NCBI RefSeq assembly: GCF_003248355.1
Contig: NZ_QKWY01000002.1
Coordinates: 2,666,001-2,730,000 of the forward strand
Source of the DNA: Streptomyces sp. AC1-42W
GTDB taxonomy: Bacteria > Actinomycetota > Actinomycetes > Streptomycetales > Streptomycetaceae
Reading direction: 5' to 3'
Length of the DNA: 64,000 nt
Below the pieces are notes generated by a model. The model saw only the letters and a program-made list of their open reading frames with translations. It made no database searches and was not told where the DNA came from. The position numbers and the translations under genes were made by a program. Below are positions 32,209 through 40,991 of this stretch, piece by piece. How positions within the stretch are numbered: position 1 is the stretch's first letter; the number at the start of each line of letters is the position of its first letter.

Positions 32209-33369
32209 GTGTTCACGAGACAGCCGCTGGACGTCGTCGTGGTCGGAGCCGGTGTCGTCGGCGCCGCCTGCGCCTACTACGCCACCCGGTCCGGACTCGC
32301 GGTCGCGGTGGTGGACGCCGGACCCGTCGCCGGCGGGACCACGGGCGCGGGGGAGGGCAACCTCCTGGTCTCCGACAAACCCCCCGGCCCCGAACTCGCC
32401 CTCGCCCAGCTCTCCGCCGAACTGTGGCGCGAGCTGGCCGGGACGCTGCCCCCGGCGATCGAGTACGAGCGGAAGGGCGGCCTCGTCGTCGCGGCGGACG
32501 AGGCGTCCCTGGCCGGCCTGACCGCGACCGCCGCCGGACAGGCCGCCGCCGGGGTACGCACCGAGGCCGTCGCCGCCGGCGAACTGCCCGACCTGGAACC
32601 GCATCTGGCGCCCGGCCTCGCGGGCGGCGTCCGCTACCCGCAGGACGCCCAGGTGCAGCCCGCGCTCGCCGCCGCCCACCTGATCCGCGCCGCCCGCGAC
32701 GCCGGAGCGCGCCTGCACCCCGGCAGCCCGGTCACCGCCCTGCTCACCGGCCCCACCGGCGCGGTGCGCGGCGTCCGCACCCCGGCGGGCGACCTCCTCG
32801 CCCCGGCCGTGGTCAACGCGACGGGCGTCCGGGGCGGCGAGTTCGCCGCGCTGGCCGGGGTGGAGCTGCCCGTCCTGCCCCGGCGCGGGTTCGTCCTGGT
32901 CACCGAACCGCTGCCGCCGCTGATCCGGCACAAGGTGTACGCCGCCGAATACGTGGCCGACGTCTCCAGCGCGTCCGCCGCCCTCCAGACGTCACCGGTC
33001 GTCGAGGGCACCGCCGCCGGGCCCGTCCTGATCGGCGCCAGCCGGGAGCGCGTCGGCTTCGACCGCACCCTGTCCGTGCCCGTGATCAGCGCCCTGGCCG
33101 GCGCGGCCGCCGCGCTCTTCCCGGTCCTGAACACCGTCCGGGTCATCCGCGCCTACCACGGCTTCCGCCCGTACCTGCCCGACCACCTCCCCGCCATCGG
33201 CGCCGACCGCCGCGTCCCCGGCCTCTTCCACGCCTGCGGCCACGAGGGCGCGGGCATCGGTCTCGCCCCGGCCACCGCGGTCCTGGTCACCGCCGCCCTC
33301 CGGGGCGAGGAACCGCCGCTGGACCCCGCGCCGTTCAGCCCGGACCGCTTCGGCCCCGGCGCCGGATAG
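32209..33369 (+). CDS. FAD-dependent D-hydroxyproline/D-amino acid dehydrogenase, DadA-like subunit
   Basis: 386-residue DAO-family flavoprotein. N-terminal Rossmann LDVVVVGAGVVGAACAYYAT (GxGxxG), and a C-terminal FAD segment GLFHACGHEGAGIGLAPATA. It oxidises D-amino acids; with the 2Fe-2S protein and second flavoprotein that follow it forms the three-part arrangement of D-hydroxyproline dehydrogenase (HcnABC/HypO-like), converting cis-4-hydroxy-D-proline to pyrroline-4-hydroxy-2-carboxylate. GTG start at 32209 directly after the promoter. Confidence 0.88.
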   Translation: MFTRQPLDVVVVGAGVVGAACAYYATRSGLAVAVVDAGPVAGGTTGAGEGNLLVSDKPPGPELALAQLSAELWRELAGTLPPAIEYERKGGLVVAADEASLAGLTATAAGQAAAGVRTEAVAAGELPDLEPHLAPGLAGGVRYPQDAQVQPALAAAHLIRAARDAGARLHPGSPVTALLTGPTGAVRGVRTPAGDLLAPAVVNATGVRGGEFAALAGVELPVLPRRGFVLVTEPLPPLIRHKVYAAEYVADVSSASAALQTSPVVEGTAAGPVLIGASRERVGFDRTLSVPVISALAGAAAALFPVLNTVRVIRAYHGFRPYLPDHLPAIGADRRVPGLFHACGHEGAGIGLAPATAVLVTAALRGEEPPLDPAPFSPDRFGPGAG

Positions 33370-33444
33370 CGCGCCGCCCGCCGAGCCCCGCGCCGGACCG
33401 TCCCTCCACCCCGTACCGCCCGCACGACGAGACAGGAGCCCCCG

Positions 33445-33783
33445 GTGAGACGAGCACGCCGGCGCGAACCCGCCCGCACCCCGGCCGGCCTGGCCGGTGC
33501 CGAGCCGGGACCGGGGTTCGAGATCACCTTCGACGGACGGCCGCTGCGCGCGCTGCCGGGGCAGAGTGTCGCGGCCGTGCTGTGGGCCGCCTCCGTCCTC
33601 AGCTGGCGCACCACCCGGAACAACGGGCGCCCGCGCGGGGCCTTCTGCGGGATCGGCTCCTGCTACGAGTGCCTGGCCACCGTCAACGGCCGGCCCAACC
33701 TGCGCGCCTGTCTGCTGCCCGCCCGGCCCGGCGACGCCGTCACCACCCAGGAGGGGACCGGACATGACGCACCGCGCCCCTGA
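33445..33783 (+). CDS. 2Fe-2S ferredoxin-like subunit of D-hydroxyproline dehydrogenase
   Basis: 112-residue (2Fe-2S)-binding protein: FEITFDGRPLRALPGQSVAA, then the cluster ligands in FCGIGSCYECLATVNG and a fourth Cys in LRACLLP. It matches the small HcnA-like subunit that links the two flavoproteins. GTG start at 33445 with AGGAG upstream. Its end overlaps the next gene by 20 bases. Confidence 0.88.
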   Translation: MRRARRREPARTPAGLAGAEPGPGFEITFDGRPLRALPGQSVAAVLWAASVLSWRTTRNNGRPRGAFCGIGSCYECLATVNGRPNLRACLLPARPGDAVTTQEGTGHDAPRP

Positions 33784-35224
33784 CCGCGCCGACCTCGCCG
33801 TGGTGGGCGCCGGACCCGCCGGGCTCGCCGCCGCCGTCACCGCGGCCGACGCCGGACTCCGGGTGCTCCTCCTCGACGCGGCCGACGCCCCCGGCGGCCA
33901 GTACTACCGCGCACCCGCCCCCGGACTGCACGCCACCCGGCCCAAGGCCCCGCACCACCACTGGTCCGCCTTCACCGCGCTCACCGCCCGCCTCGACCGG
34001 CACCGCGCCACCGGTCGCCTGCGCCACCTCACCGGCCACCACGTCTGGACGATCGCCCGAACCGGCGAGGACTGGACCCTGCACACACTCACCGGCCCGG
34101 AGAGCTCCCACACCACCACACCGGACGAGCCCGCCACCACCGCCCCGCGCGCCCGCCGCATCCTCGTCGCGACCGGCGCCACCGAACGCCAACTCCCCTT
34201 CCCCGGCTGGACGCTGCCCGGCGTGGTCGGCGCGGCCGGCGCCCAGGCCATGCTCAAGTCCGGGCTCGTCCTGCCCGGCCGGCGCGTCGTCGTCGCCGGA
34301 AGCGGACCGCTGCTCCAGGCCGTCGCCCTCTCCCTGGCCCGCGCCGGAGCCCGGGTTCCCGCACTGGTGGAGGCCGCCGGATACGGGGCGTACGCCCGCG
34401 CGCCCCTGGTCCTGGCCGGCAACCCGGACCGGCTCGCCGAGGGCGCCCGCCACCGGGCGGGGCTCGCCCGCCACGGGGTGCGGCTGCTCCCGCACCGCGC
34501 CGTCACCGCCGTCCACGGCACCGGGCGGGTCGAAGGCGTCACCGTCAGCCGGCTCGACCGCGACTGGCACCCGCTGCCGGGAACCGGGCGGCGCATCGAC
34601 TGCGACGCGCTCGCCGTCGGCCACGGCCTCGTCCCGCACATCGACCTCGCCGCCCAACTCGGCTGCGCCACCCGGACCGGCACGGACGGATCGCCCGCCC
34701 TGGAACTCGACGAGGAGCTGCGCACCAACGTGCCCGGCGTCTGGGCGGCCGGCGAGACCGGCGGCATCGGCGGGGTCCGGCTCGCCCTCGCCGAAGGGGA
34801 GCTGGCCGCCCTGTCGGTGATCGCCGACGCACGGGACGGCCGCCCCGCACGGGACCGGGGCCGCGCCGCGCGACTGCGGCGCGCGCGGCGGCGGATGCGC
34901 CGGTTCGCCGGGCTCATGGGCGCCGCGCACCGGCCGGGGCCCGGGTGGACGGACTGGCTCGCCCCGGACACCGAGGTCTGCCGGTGCGAAGAGGTCCCCG
35001 CGGGCACGATCCGCACCGCCGTCGACGACCTGGGCGCGGCCGACACCCGTACCGCCAAGCTCCTCACCCGGGCCGGCATGGGCTGGTGCCAGGGCCGCAC
35101 CTGCGGCTTCGCCGTCCGTGCCCTCGCCGGGCCGCCCACCGGCGAAACCCCCGACCGCAGGCCGCTCGCCTGCCCGGTCCCTCTCGCCGCGCTCGCCCGG
35201 ACCGACCCGTCCGGCGACGCGTGA
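33764..35224 (+). CDS. NAD(P)/FAD oxidoreductase subunit of D-hydroxyproline dehydrogenase
   Basis: 486-residue pyridine-disulfide-type flavoprotein: DLAVVGAGPAGLAAAVTAAD (FAD site, about 10-30), a second Rossmann RRVVVAGSGPLLQAVALSLA (about 180-200), and a C-terminal BFD-like 2Fe-2S domain with CRCEEV and CQGRTC. It corresponds to HcnB/SoxA-like subunits. GGAGGGG ribosome site; ATG 33764. Confidence 0.88.
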   Translation: MTHRAPDRADLAVVGAGPAGLAAAVTAADAGLRVLLLDAADAPGGQYYRAPAPGLHATRPKAPHHHWSAFTALTARLDRHRATGRLRHLTGHHVWTIARTGEDWTLHTLTGPESSHTTTPDEPATTAPRARRILVATGATERQLPFPGWTLPGVVGAAGAQAMLKSGLVLPGRRVVVAGSGPLLQAVALSLARAGARVPALVEAAGYGAYARAPLVLAGNPDRLAEGARHRAGLARHGVRLLPHRAVTAVHGTGRVEGVTVSRLDRDWHPLPGTGRRIDCDALAVGHGLVPHIDLAAQLGCATRTGTDGSPALELDEELRTNVPGVWAAGETGGIGGVRLALAEGELAALSVIADARDGRPARDRGRAARLRRARRRMRRFAGLMGAAHRPGPGWTDWLAPDTEVCRCEEVPAGTIRTAVDDLGAADTRTAKLLTRAGMGWCQGRTCGFAVRALAGPPTGETPDRRPLACPVPLAALARTDPSGDA

Positions 35225-35271
35225 ACACGCGCCACGCCCGCATCCGCATCCCCGCAACCCGAGGAGCCCAC

Positions 35272-36180
35272 ATGACGGCCGACTCCACCCGCACCGACGC
35301 GCCCTGGCGGGGCGTCATGGTCGCGACCCCGCTCACCCTGCACGAGGACCGGTCGATCGACTTCGACGCGTACGCCGCCCACGTCCGCGACCTCATCGCA
35401 GCGGGCTGCGACGGCGTGGTGCCCAACGGCTCGCTGGGGGAGTACCAGACCCTCAGCGACCGGGAGCGCCGGGACGTCGTACGCGTCGCCGTCGAGGCGG
35501 CCGGCGACGGAGCCAGAGTGATGCCCGGCGTCTCCTCGTACGACAGCGCCCAGTCCCGGCGCCGGGCCGAGGAGGCCGCCGAGGCCGGGGCCGGCAGCGT
35601 CCTGCTGCTGCCGCCCAACGGCTACGCCTGCGAGGAGGAGGCCGTCCGCGCGCACTACGCCGAGGTGGCGGCGGCCGGGCTGCCCGTCGTCGCCTACAAC
35701 AACCCGTACGACACCAAGGTGGACCTGACCCCCCGGCTGCTGGGGCAGCTCCACGCCGAGGGGTCCGTCGTGGCCGTCAAGGAGTTCAGCGGCGACGTCC
35801 GCCGGGCGTACGAGATCGCCGAGGAGGCACCCGGCCTCGACCTGCTCGTGGGCGCCGACGACGTCCTGCTGGAACTCGTCCTGGCCGGGGCGGTCGGCTG
35901 GATCGCGGGCTGCCCCAACATGCTGCCGGCCGGCTGCGTCGAGCTGTACCGGGCGGCCGTCGCCGGTGACCTGGAGCGGGCCCTGCCGCTCTACCGGCGG
36001 CTGCACCCGCTGCTGCGCTGGGACTCCAAGCCGGAGTTCGTCCAGGCGATCAAGGCGTCCATGGACGTCGTCGGCCGGCACGGCGGCCCCACCCGGCCGC
36101 CCCGGCTGCCGCTCGGCGCCGACGCCCTGGCCGCCGTACGCGCCGCCACCGGGAAGGCGCGCGCCGAGGGCCTGGACTGA
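35272..36180 (+). CDS. DapA-family aldolase/deaminase (probable pyrroline-4-hydroxy-2-carboxylate deaminase)
   Basis: 302-residue TIM-barrel protein of the dihydrodipicolinate synthase family. It has the GVVPNGSLGEYQTLSDRERR motif and the Schiff-base Lys in VVAVKEFSGD (about residue 168). In hydroxyproline catabolism this family member deaminates and dehydrates the pyrroline-hydroxycarboxylate to 2-oxoglutarate semialdehyde; that assignment rests on neighbours. ATG 35272 with GAGGAG upstream. Confidence 0.85.
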   Translation: MTADSTRTDAPWRGVMVATPLTLHEDRSIDFDAYAAHVRDLIAAGCDGVVPNGSLGEYQTLSDRERRDVVRVAVEAAGDGARVMPGVSSYDSAQSRRRAEEAAEAGAGSVLLLPPNGYACEEEAVRAHYAEVAAAGLPVVAYNNPYDTKVDLTPRLLGQLHAEGSVVAVKEFSGDVRRAYEIAEEAPGLDLLVGADDVLLELVLAGAVGWIAGCPNMLPAGCVELYRAAVAGDLERALPLYRRLHPLLRWDSKPEFVQAIKASMDVVGRHGGPTRPPRLPLGADALAAVRAATGKARAEGLD

Positions 36181-36193
36181 GAGGGGACGACGC

Positions 36194-37195
36194 ATGCGCA
36201 GCCGTCACGTCTTCCACGCCGTCGACTCGCACACCGAGGGCATGCCCACCCGCGTCGTCACCGGTGGGATCGGCACGCTCCCCGGCGCCACCATGGCCGA
36301 GCGCCGGGCGTACTTCACGGCGCACCGGGACGCGGTGCGCACCCTGCTGATGTACGAGCCGCGCGGCCACGCCGCGATGAGCGGCGCCGTCCTCCAGCCG
36401 CCGACCCGCCCCGACGCCGACTTCGGGGTGTTGTTCATGGAGGTCTCCGGCTGTCTGCCGATGTGCGGGCACGGCACCATCGGGGTGGCCACCGTGCTGG
36501 TCGAGACCGGCCTGGTCGAGGTCACCGAACCGGTCACCACCGTACGGCTGGACACCCCGGCCGGACTGGTGTGCGTGGATGTCCGGGTGGAGGGCGGGGC
36601 CGCCACCTCCGTCACTCTCACCAACGTCCCCGCGTTCAGCGCGGGGCTCGGGCTGACCGCGGAGGTGCCCGGCTTCGGGGAGGTGCCGTACGACCTCGCC
36701 TACGGCGGCAACTTCTACGCGATGGTGCGCCTGGCGGACCTGGGCCTGCCGTTCGACCGGGCGCGCAAGGGCGAACTGCTGGCGGCCGGGCTCGCGTTGA
36801 TGGACGCGGTCAACGCGGCCGACCGGCCGGTCCACCCGCTGGACGCGGGCATCCACGGGCTCAAGCACGTCCAGTTGATCGCGCCCGGCTCCGACGCCCG
36901 GCACTCGCGGCACGCCATGGCCATCCACCCCGGCTGGTTCGACCGTTCGCCGTGCGGCACCGGTACGTCGGCGCGGATGGCCCAGCTGCACGCGCGCGGC
37001 GAACTCGGCCTGGACCGGGACTTCGTGAACGAGTCCTTCATCGGCACCCGGTTCACCGGCCGGCTGGTCGGCGAGACGGAGGTGGCCGGGCTGCCCGCGG
37101 TCGTCCCCACGGTCACCGGGCGGGCCTGGATCACCGGCACCGCGCAGTACTTCCTCGACCCGGACGACCCGTTCCCCGAGGGCTTCCTGCTGTGA
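36194..37195 (+). CDS. 4-hydroxyproline 2-epimerase (proline racemase family)
   Basis: 333 residues. Both catalytic Cys are present: MCGHGTIG (about residue 92) and SPCGTGTSA (about residue 255). This Cys/Cys pair distinguishes epimerase and racemase from the Thr-containing dehydratases. It converts trans-4-hydroxy-L-proline to cis-4-hydroxy-D-proline, the substrate of the dehydrogenase made by the first three genes. ATG 36194 follows GAGGGG. Last of the five-gene operon; the final dehydrogenase (2-oxoglutarate semialdehyde) is not here. Confidence 0.9.
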   Translation: MRSRHVFHAVDSHTEGMPTRVVTGGIGTLPGATMAERRAYFTAHRDAVRTLLMYEPRGHAAMSGAVLQPPTRPDADFGVLFMEVSGCLPMCGHGTIGVATVLVETGLVEVTEPVTTVRLDTPAGLVCVDVRVEGGAATSVTLTNVPAFSAGLGLTAEVPGFGEVPYDLAYGGNFYAMVRLADLGLPFDRARKGELLAAGLALMDAVNAADRPVHPLDAGIHGLKHVQLIAPGSDARHSRHAMAIHPGWFDRSPCGTGTSARMAQLHARGELGLDRDFVNESFIGTRFTGRLVGETEVAGLPAVVPTVTGRAWITGTAQYFLDPDDPFPEGFLL

Positions 37196-37219
37196 GACCG
37201 CACCCGCGTCGGGGGCAAC

Positions 37220-37240
37220 GTGACATTGTATTCTGACCGG
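37220..37240 (+). promoter_or_regulatory. GntR operator/promoter before its own gene
   Basis: GTGACATTGTATTCTGACCGG. GTGACAT is shared with 32193-32199 and 38057-38063, and ATTGTA-TCTGAC matches ATTGTACTGAC at 38069-38079. TATTCT (37229-37234) is a good -10. It lies 44 bases before the GntR start, suggesting autoregulation. Confidence 0.55.
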
Positions 37241-37283
37241 CACGACGCCCCCGGCGTCCCCGCACGGTGCTGGAGGAACGGAC

Positions 37284-38003
37284 ATGGCCCGCCTGACGTC
37301 GCTCGGCGCGCTCACGGCGCAGGAGCATCTGCGCGACCAGGTGGCGCACGCGCTGCGGGCGGCGCTCATCTCCGGCGAGCTGCGGCCGGGCACGGTCTAC
37401 TCGGCGCCCGCGCTCGCCGCCCAGTTCGGCGTCTCCGCCACCCCCGTCCGTGAGGCGATGCTCGACCTGGTCCGCGAGGGCCAGGTCGAGGCCGTCCGCA
37501 ACAAGGGCTTCCGGATCACCGAGCTGACCGAACAGGACCTGGACGACTTCACCGAGCTGCGCGCCATGATCGAGGTGCCCACGGTGGGCCGGATCGCGCG
37601 GATGGGGCTGACGCACGAGCTGGAGGCGCTGCGGCCGGTCGCCCTGGAGATCGTCGACGCCGCCCGGCGCCACGACATCCTGGACTATCTGGAGGCCGAC
37701 CGCCGCTTCCACCTCGCCCTGCTCGCGCTGGCCGGCAACCGCCGCCTCGTCGAGCAGGTCGGCGAACTGCGCAAGCGCTCCCGCCTCTTCGGCCTGGACC
37801 GGCTCGCCGAGTCCGGGCAGCTGACGGCGTCGGCCGAGGAGCATGTGCAGCTCCTCGACCTGGTGGTGGCCGGGGACGCGCAGGGTGCTGAGGCGTGCAT
37901 GCTCGCCCATATGTCGCACGTCCGCTCCCTGTGGGCCGACGGCGAGGGAACCCGGCCGGGCCTGTCCGCCCGGGAAGCCTCGCGTTCCCAACTCCCCCTG
38001 TAG
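37284..38003 (+). CDS. GntR-family (FCD) regulator of hydroxyproline use
   Basis: 239 residues. Winged HTH at about 15-80 (ISGELRPGTVYSAPALAAQF, GVSATPVREAM) and an FCD ligand domain from about 90, with the metal-binding Asp/His pattern (LEADRRFHLALLALAGN). Located between the hydroxyproline operon and the collagenase gene, and preceded by the same motif as both. It is a paralogue of the GntR protein at 47077. Confidence 0.9.
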   Translation: MARLTSLGALTAQEHLRDQVAHALRAALISGELRPGTVYSAPALAAQFGVSATPVREAMLDLVREGQVEAVRNKGFRITELTEQDLDDFTELRAMIEVPTVGRIARMGLTHELEALRPVALEIVDAARRHDILDYLEADRRFHLALLALAGNRRLVEQVGELRKRSRLFGLDRLAESGQLTASAEEHVQLLDLVVAGDAQGAEACMLAHMSHVRSLWADGEGTRPGLSAREASRSQLPL

Positions 38004-38051
38004 CGACGCGCCCTGACGCGTTCAGGAATGTCGTCACGGCCGCTTCCTAAG

Positions 38052-38079
38052 ACCATGTGACATGTGCCATTGTACTGAC
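38052..38079 (+). promoter_or_regulatory. GntR-type operator before the collagenase gene
   Basis: Starts with the 12-mer ACCATGTGACAT (identical to 32188-32199) and continues to CATTGTACTGAC, similar to the GntR gene's own site. TGTACT (38071-38076) could be a -10. It is 155 bases before the collagenase start. Confidence 0.5.
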
Positions 38080-38117
38080 GGTCGCGCTGAGGTTGTGTCC
38101 ATGTCATTTCATGGCAA

Positions 38118-38158
38118 CCCCCAATCCCCAACCCCCCAATCCCCAACCCCCCAACCCC
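38118..38158 (-). repeat. C/G-run tract able to form a G-quadruplex on the minus strand
   Basis: Six runs of 4-6 C separated by AAT or AA on the plus strand, which gives six G-runs on the minus (template) strand. The tract sits in the 5' leader of the collagenase transcript, about 76 bases before the start codon. Confidence 0.75.
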
Positions 38159-38233
38159 GTCCGGCCTCACCCCGCGCCATCCCCCACGGCCGCGCAACGG
38201 CGCGCGGTCCCCCACACCGCTGGGAGGCGGCAC

Positions 38234-40606
38234 GTGAAGAAACGAACGGCCCGACAGAGATTCACCGCACTCTCCACCGCCGCCCTGGCGGCCTGCCTCG
38301 GCGCCGGCCTGCTCGCCGGCCCCGCGTGGGCCGCCGAACCCCGGCCCGCCGCCCCGTCCACCGCGAGCGCGACCGCCGCCGCGCAGGCGACGGCCGGCGA
38401 CCGGACCGCCCCCGAGCCCGGCGGCCCCGCCGCCGAGGCCGCCACCGCGCCCGCGCAGGACCCGGCCCACCTGGGCGGCGCCGCCCTCAGCCCCGCCGAC
38501 CGGGCCCCGCTCAGCGCCTCCGAGGACGCCCTGCGGCGCGACTACGACGACCCGCGCGCCGCCCGCCCGAGCCACCCGGCGCCCTCCATGCGGGCCGAGG
38601 CCCGTACCACCGCGAAGGCCGCCGCCTGCTCCGTGGCCGACTTCACCAGCCGCACCGGCAGCGCCCTCGTCCAGCAGATCAAGGCGTCCCCGACCGACTG
38701 CGTCAACACCCTGTTCTCCGTCAAGGGCAACGACGGCTACCTCGCCTTCCGCGAGGCGCAGATGGTCACCGTCGCCAACGCCCTGCGCGACGGATCGGCC
38801 GCCTACCCCGGCGACGGCAGCACCGGCATGCCGCAGCTGGTGCTCTATCTGCGCGCCGGGTACTACGTGCAGTACTACGATCCCGGCACCGTCGGCGACT
38901 ACGGCACCGCCCTGCGCACCGCCATCCAGGGCGGACTGGACGCCTTCTTCGCCTCGGCGCACTCCCGTGACGTCACCGACGCCAACGGCGAGACCCTGGG
39001 CGAGGCCGTCATCCTCATCGACAGCGCCGAGCAGAACGCCCGCTACCTGTCCGTCCTCAAGCGGCTGCTGGCCGACTACGACTCCTCGTACGACGGCTCC
39101 TGGTACATGCTCAACGCGGTCAACAACGTCTACACCGTCACCTTCCGGGGCCACCAGCTGCCCGCGTTCGTCAGCGCCGTCGAGGCCGACCCCAGCCTGC
39201 TCGACGCCCTCGCCGGCTTCGCCCGCGACCATCTCGGCCTGCTGGGCACCGACCGGTCCTACCTCGCCTCCAACGCCGGCCGCGAACTCGCCCGCTTCCT
39301 CCAGGAGGACTCCCTGCGGCCCAAGGCGAAGCCACTGGTCATCGACCTTCTCGGCCGCAGCTCCCTGACCGGGCCGACCGCGCCGCTGTGGGTGGGCCTC
39401 GCCGAGATGGCCGACTACTACGACAGCGCGAACTGCTCCGCGTACGGCACCTGCGATCTCGCCGCCCGCCTCAAGAGCGCCGCGCTGCCCGTCTCGTACA
39501 CCTGCAGCGACAGCATCCGCATCCTCGCCCAGCAGATGTCCTCCGCCGACCTGACGAAGGCGTGCACCAGCCTGCGCGGCCAGGACGCCTACTTCCACCA
39601 GGTGGCCAGGGACAGCGGGCCCGTCGCCGGGGACCGCAACACCACCATCGAGGTGATCGTCTTCGACTCCAGCACCGACTACCAGACCTACGCCGGAGCC
39701 ATCTACGGCATCGACACCAACAACGGCGGCATGTACCTGGAGGGCGACCCGGCGGCGGCCGGAAACCAGCCGAGGTTCATCGCGTACGAGGCCGAGTGGG
39801 TCCGGCCCGACTTCCAGATATGGAACCTCAACCACGAGTACACCCACTACCTCGACGGCCGGTTCGACATGGCGGGCGACTTCGCCGCCGGGGTCAGCAC
39901 CCCGACCGTCTGGTGGATCGAGGGCTTCGCGGAGTACGTCTCCTACTCGTACCGCGACGTCGTCTACGACGACGCCCTCAGCCAGGCCGCCGCGCGCACC
40001 TACCCGCTGCGCACCCTGTTCGACACCACCTACGAGAACGCCGACCAGACCCGCGTCTACAACTGGGGCTACCTGGCCGTCCGTTACATGCTCCAGTCGC
40101 ACCGTGCCGATGTGGACAAGCTCCTCGGCCTGTACCGCGCCGGTGACTGGAACGGCGCCCGCACCCTGCTCACCACCACCATCGGCAACCGCTACGACGC
40201 CGACTGGAACACCTGGCTGACCGCCTGCGCCTCCGGCACCTGCGGCACCACGACCAACCCGCCGACCGAGCCCACCACCCCGTGCACCGGCACCGACGTC
40301 CGCGAACTGGGCCAGGACTGCGCCCGCGACGGGCAGCACGCCACCCGGGGCGACTACTCCTACTTGTACCTCTACATACCCGAGGGCACCGAGCGGCTGA
40401 CCGTCACCACCAGCGGCGGCACCGGCGACGCCGACCTCTACTACAGCGCCAACGGCTGGGCGACCACCGGCTCGTACACCGCCAGGGCCACCGGCGACGG
40501 CAACGCGCACACCCTCACCATCGACCGCCCGGCCGCCGGGGCACACTTCATCAGCCTGTACGCCGTGCGGGACTTCGGGCAGGTGAGCGTCGCGACGAGC
40601 TACTGA
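38234..40606 (+). CDS. Secreted M9 collagenase with C-terminal PPC domain
   Basis: 790 residues. Signal peptide at about 1-32 (MKKRTARQRFTALSTAALAA to GPAWA). The collagenase module (about 140-660) has the zinc motif HEYTH (534-538), the downstream Glu in WWIEGFAEYVSYSY, and a VYNWGYLAVRYM helix typical of peptidase M9A. A Thr/Pro linker with Cys then leads to a PPC-type beta-sandwich (about 695-790, RLTVTTSGGTGDADLYYSAN). GTG 38234 is chosen because GGGAGGCGG precedes it and the signal peptide then begins properly. It probably releases collagen peptides whose hydroxyproline is used by the adjacent operon. Confidence 0.9.
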   Translation: MKKRTARQRFTALSTAALAACLGAGLLAGPAWAAEPRPAAPSTASATAAAQATAGDRTAPEPGGPAAEAATAPAQDPAHLGGAALSPADRAPLSASEDALRRDYDDPRAARPSHPAPSMRAEARTTAKAAACSVADFTSRTGSALVQQIKASPTDCVNTLFSVKGNDGYLAFREAQMVTVANALRDGSAAYPGDGSTGMPQLVLYLRAGYYVQYYDPGTVGDYGTALRTAIQGGLDAFFASAHSRDVTDANGETLGEAVILIDSAEQNARYLSVLKRLLADYDSSYDGSWYMLNAVNNVYTVTFRGHQLPAFVSAVEADPSLLDALAGFARDHLGLLGTDRSYLASNAGRELARFLQEDSLRPKAKPLVIDLLGRSSLTGPTAPLWVGLAEMADYYDSANCSAYGTCDLAARLKSAALPVSYTCSDSIRILAQQMSSADLTKACTSLRGQDAYFHQVARDSGPVAGDRNTTIEVIVFDSSTDYQTYAGAIYGIDTNNGGMYLEGDPAAAGNQPRFIAYEAEWVRPDFQIWNLNHEYTHYLDGRFDMAGDFAAGVSTPTVWWIEGFAEYVSYSYRDVVYDDALSQAAARTYPLRTLFDTTYENADQTRVYNWGYLAVRYMLQSHRADVDKLLGLYRAGDWNGARTLLTTTIGNRYDADWNTWLTACASGTCGTTTNPPTEPTTPCTGTDVRELGQDCARDGQHATRGDYSYLYLYIPEGTERLTVTTSGGTGDADLYYSANGWATTGSYTARATGDGNAHTLTIDRPAAGAHFISLYAVRDFGQVSVATSY

Positions 40607-40618
40607 CCCCGGACCTCG

Positions 40619-40991
40619 GAGCAGCCTCAGTCCGTCCGACCCCACCCGGTCCCGGATGATCTCCACCAACCGGTCGAAGAGGGTCGGACCCCGCCCCGCG
40701 GCCGCCCGCGCACACTCCTCGCGCAGGCGGCCGCGGTTGCTCTCATGGGCGCGGGCGGCCAGCCGCTCCAGGTAGCGCGCGGTCTCCGCATGTCCCAGCG
40801 CCCGCGCCGAGCGCGCGTGATCGCGCCACTCGAAGACGAAGTCGCCGTCGTCCGGCGTGCCCATGCCGCCGGACAGGCAGTCCGCGAAGGCGTCGAGATT
40901 CCGGCCGAAGTACCCGCCGGGCCCGTTCACCGCCTCGCCGACCGCGGTCCAGAAGCTGTCCGCGCCGGTGACCCCGGAGCCCTCGATCACC
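40619..40991 (-). pseudogene. Barstar-like protein gene lacking a normal 3' end
   Basis: From a GTG at 40991 the minus strand codes MIEGSGVTGADSFWTAVGEA then NGPGGYFGRNLDAFADCL, DFVFEWRDH and GPTLFDRLVEIIRDR, a clear barstar (RNase-inhibitor) family match in which YFGRNLDA is the signature. After GLRLL the frame has no stop and runs antisense through the whole collagenase gene, so the natural C-terminus is lost or frame-shifted; a TAG is available one frame away at 40600-40602. Upstream residues may belong too (frame open to 41125). No RNase partner is nearby. Confidence 0.5.

Noticed and set aside
37685..40600. Open minus-strand frame through the collagenase gene as one large protein
   Set aside because: Only its first 120-150 residues (barstar-like) look like a protein; the rest is antisense of the collagenase gene.
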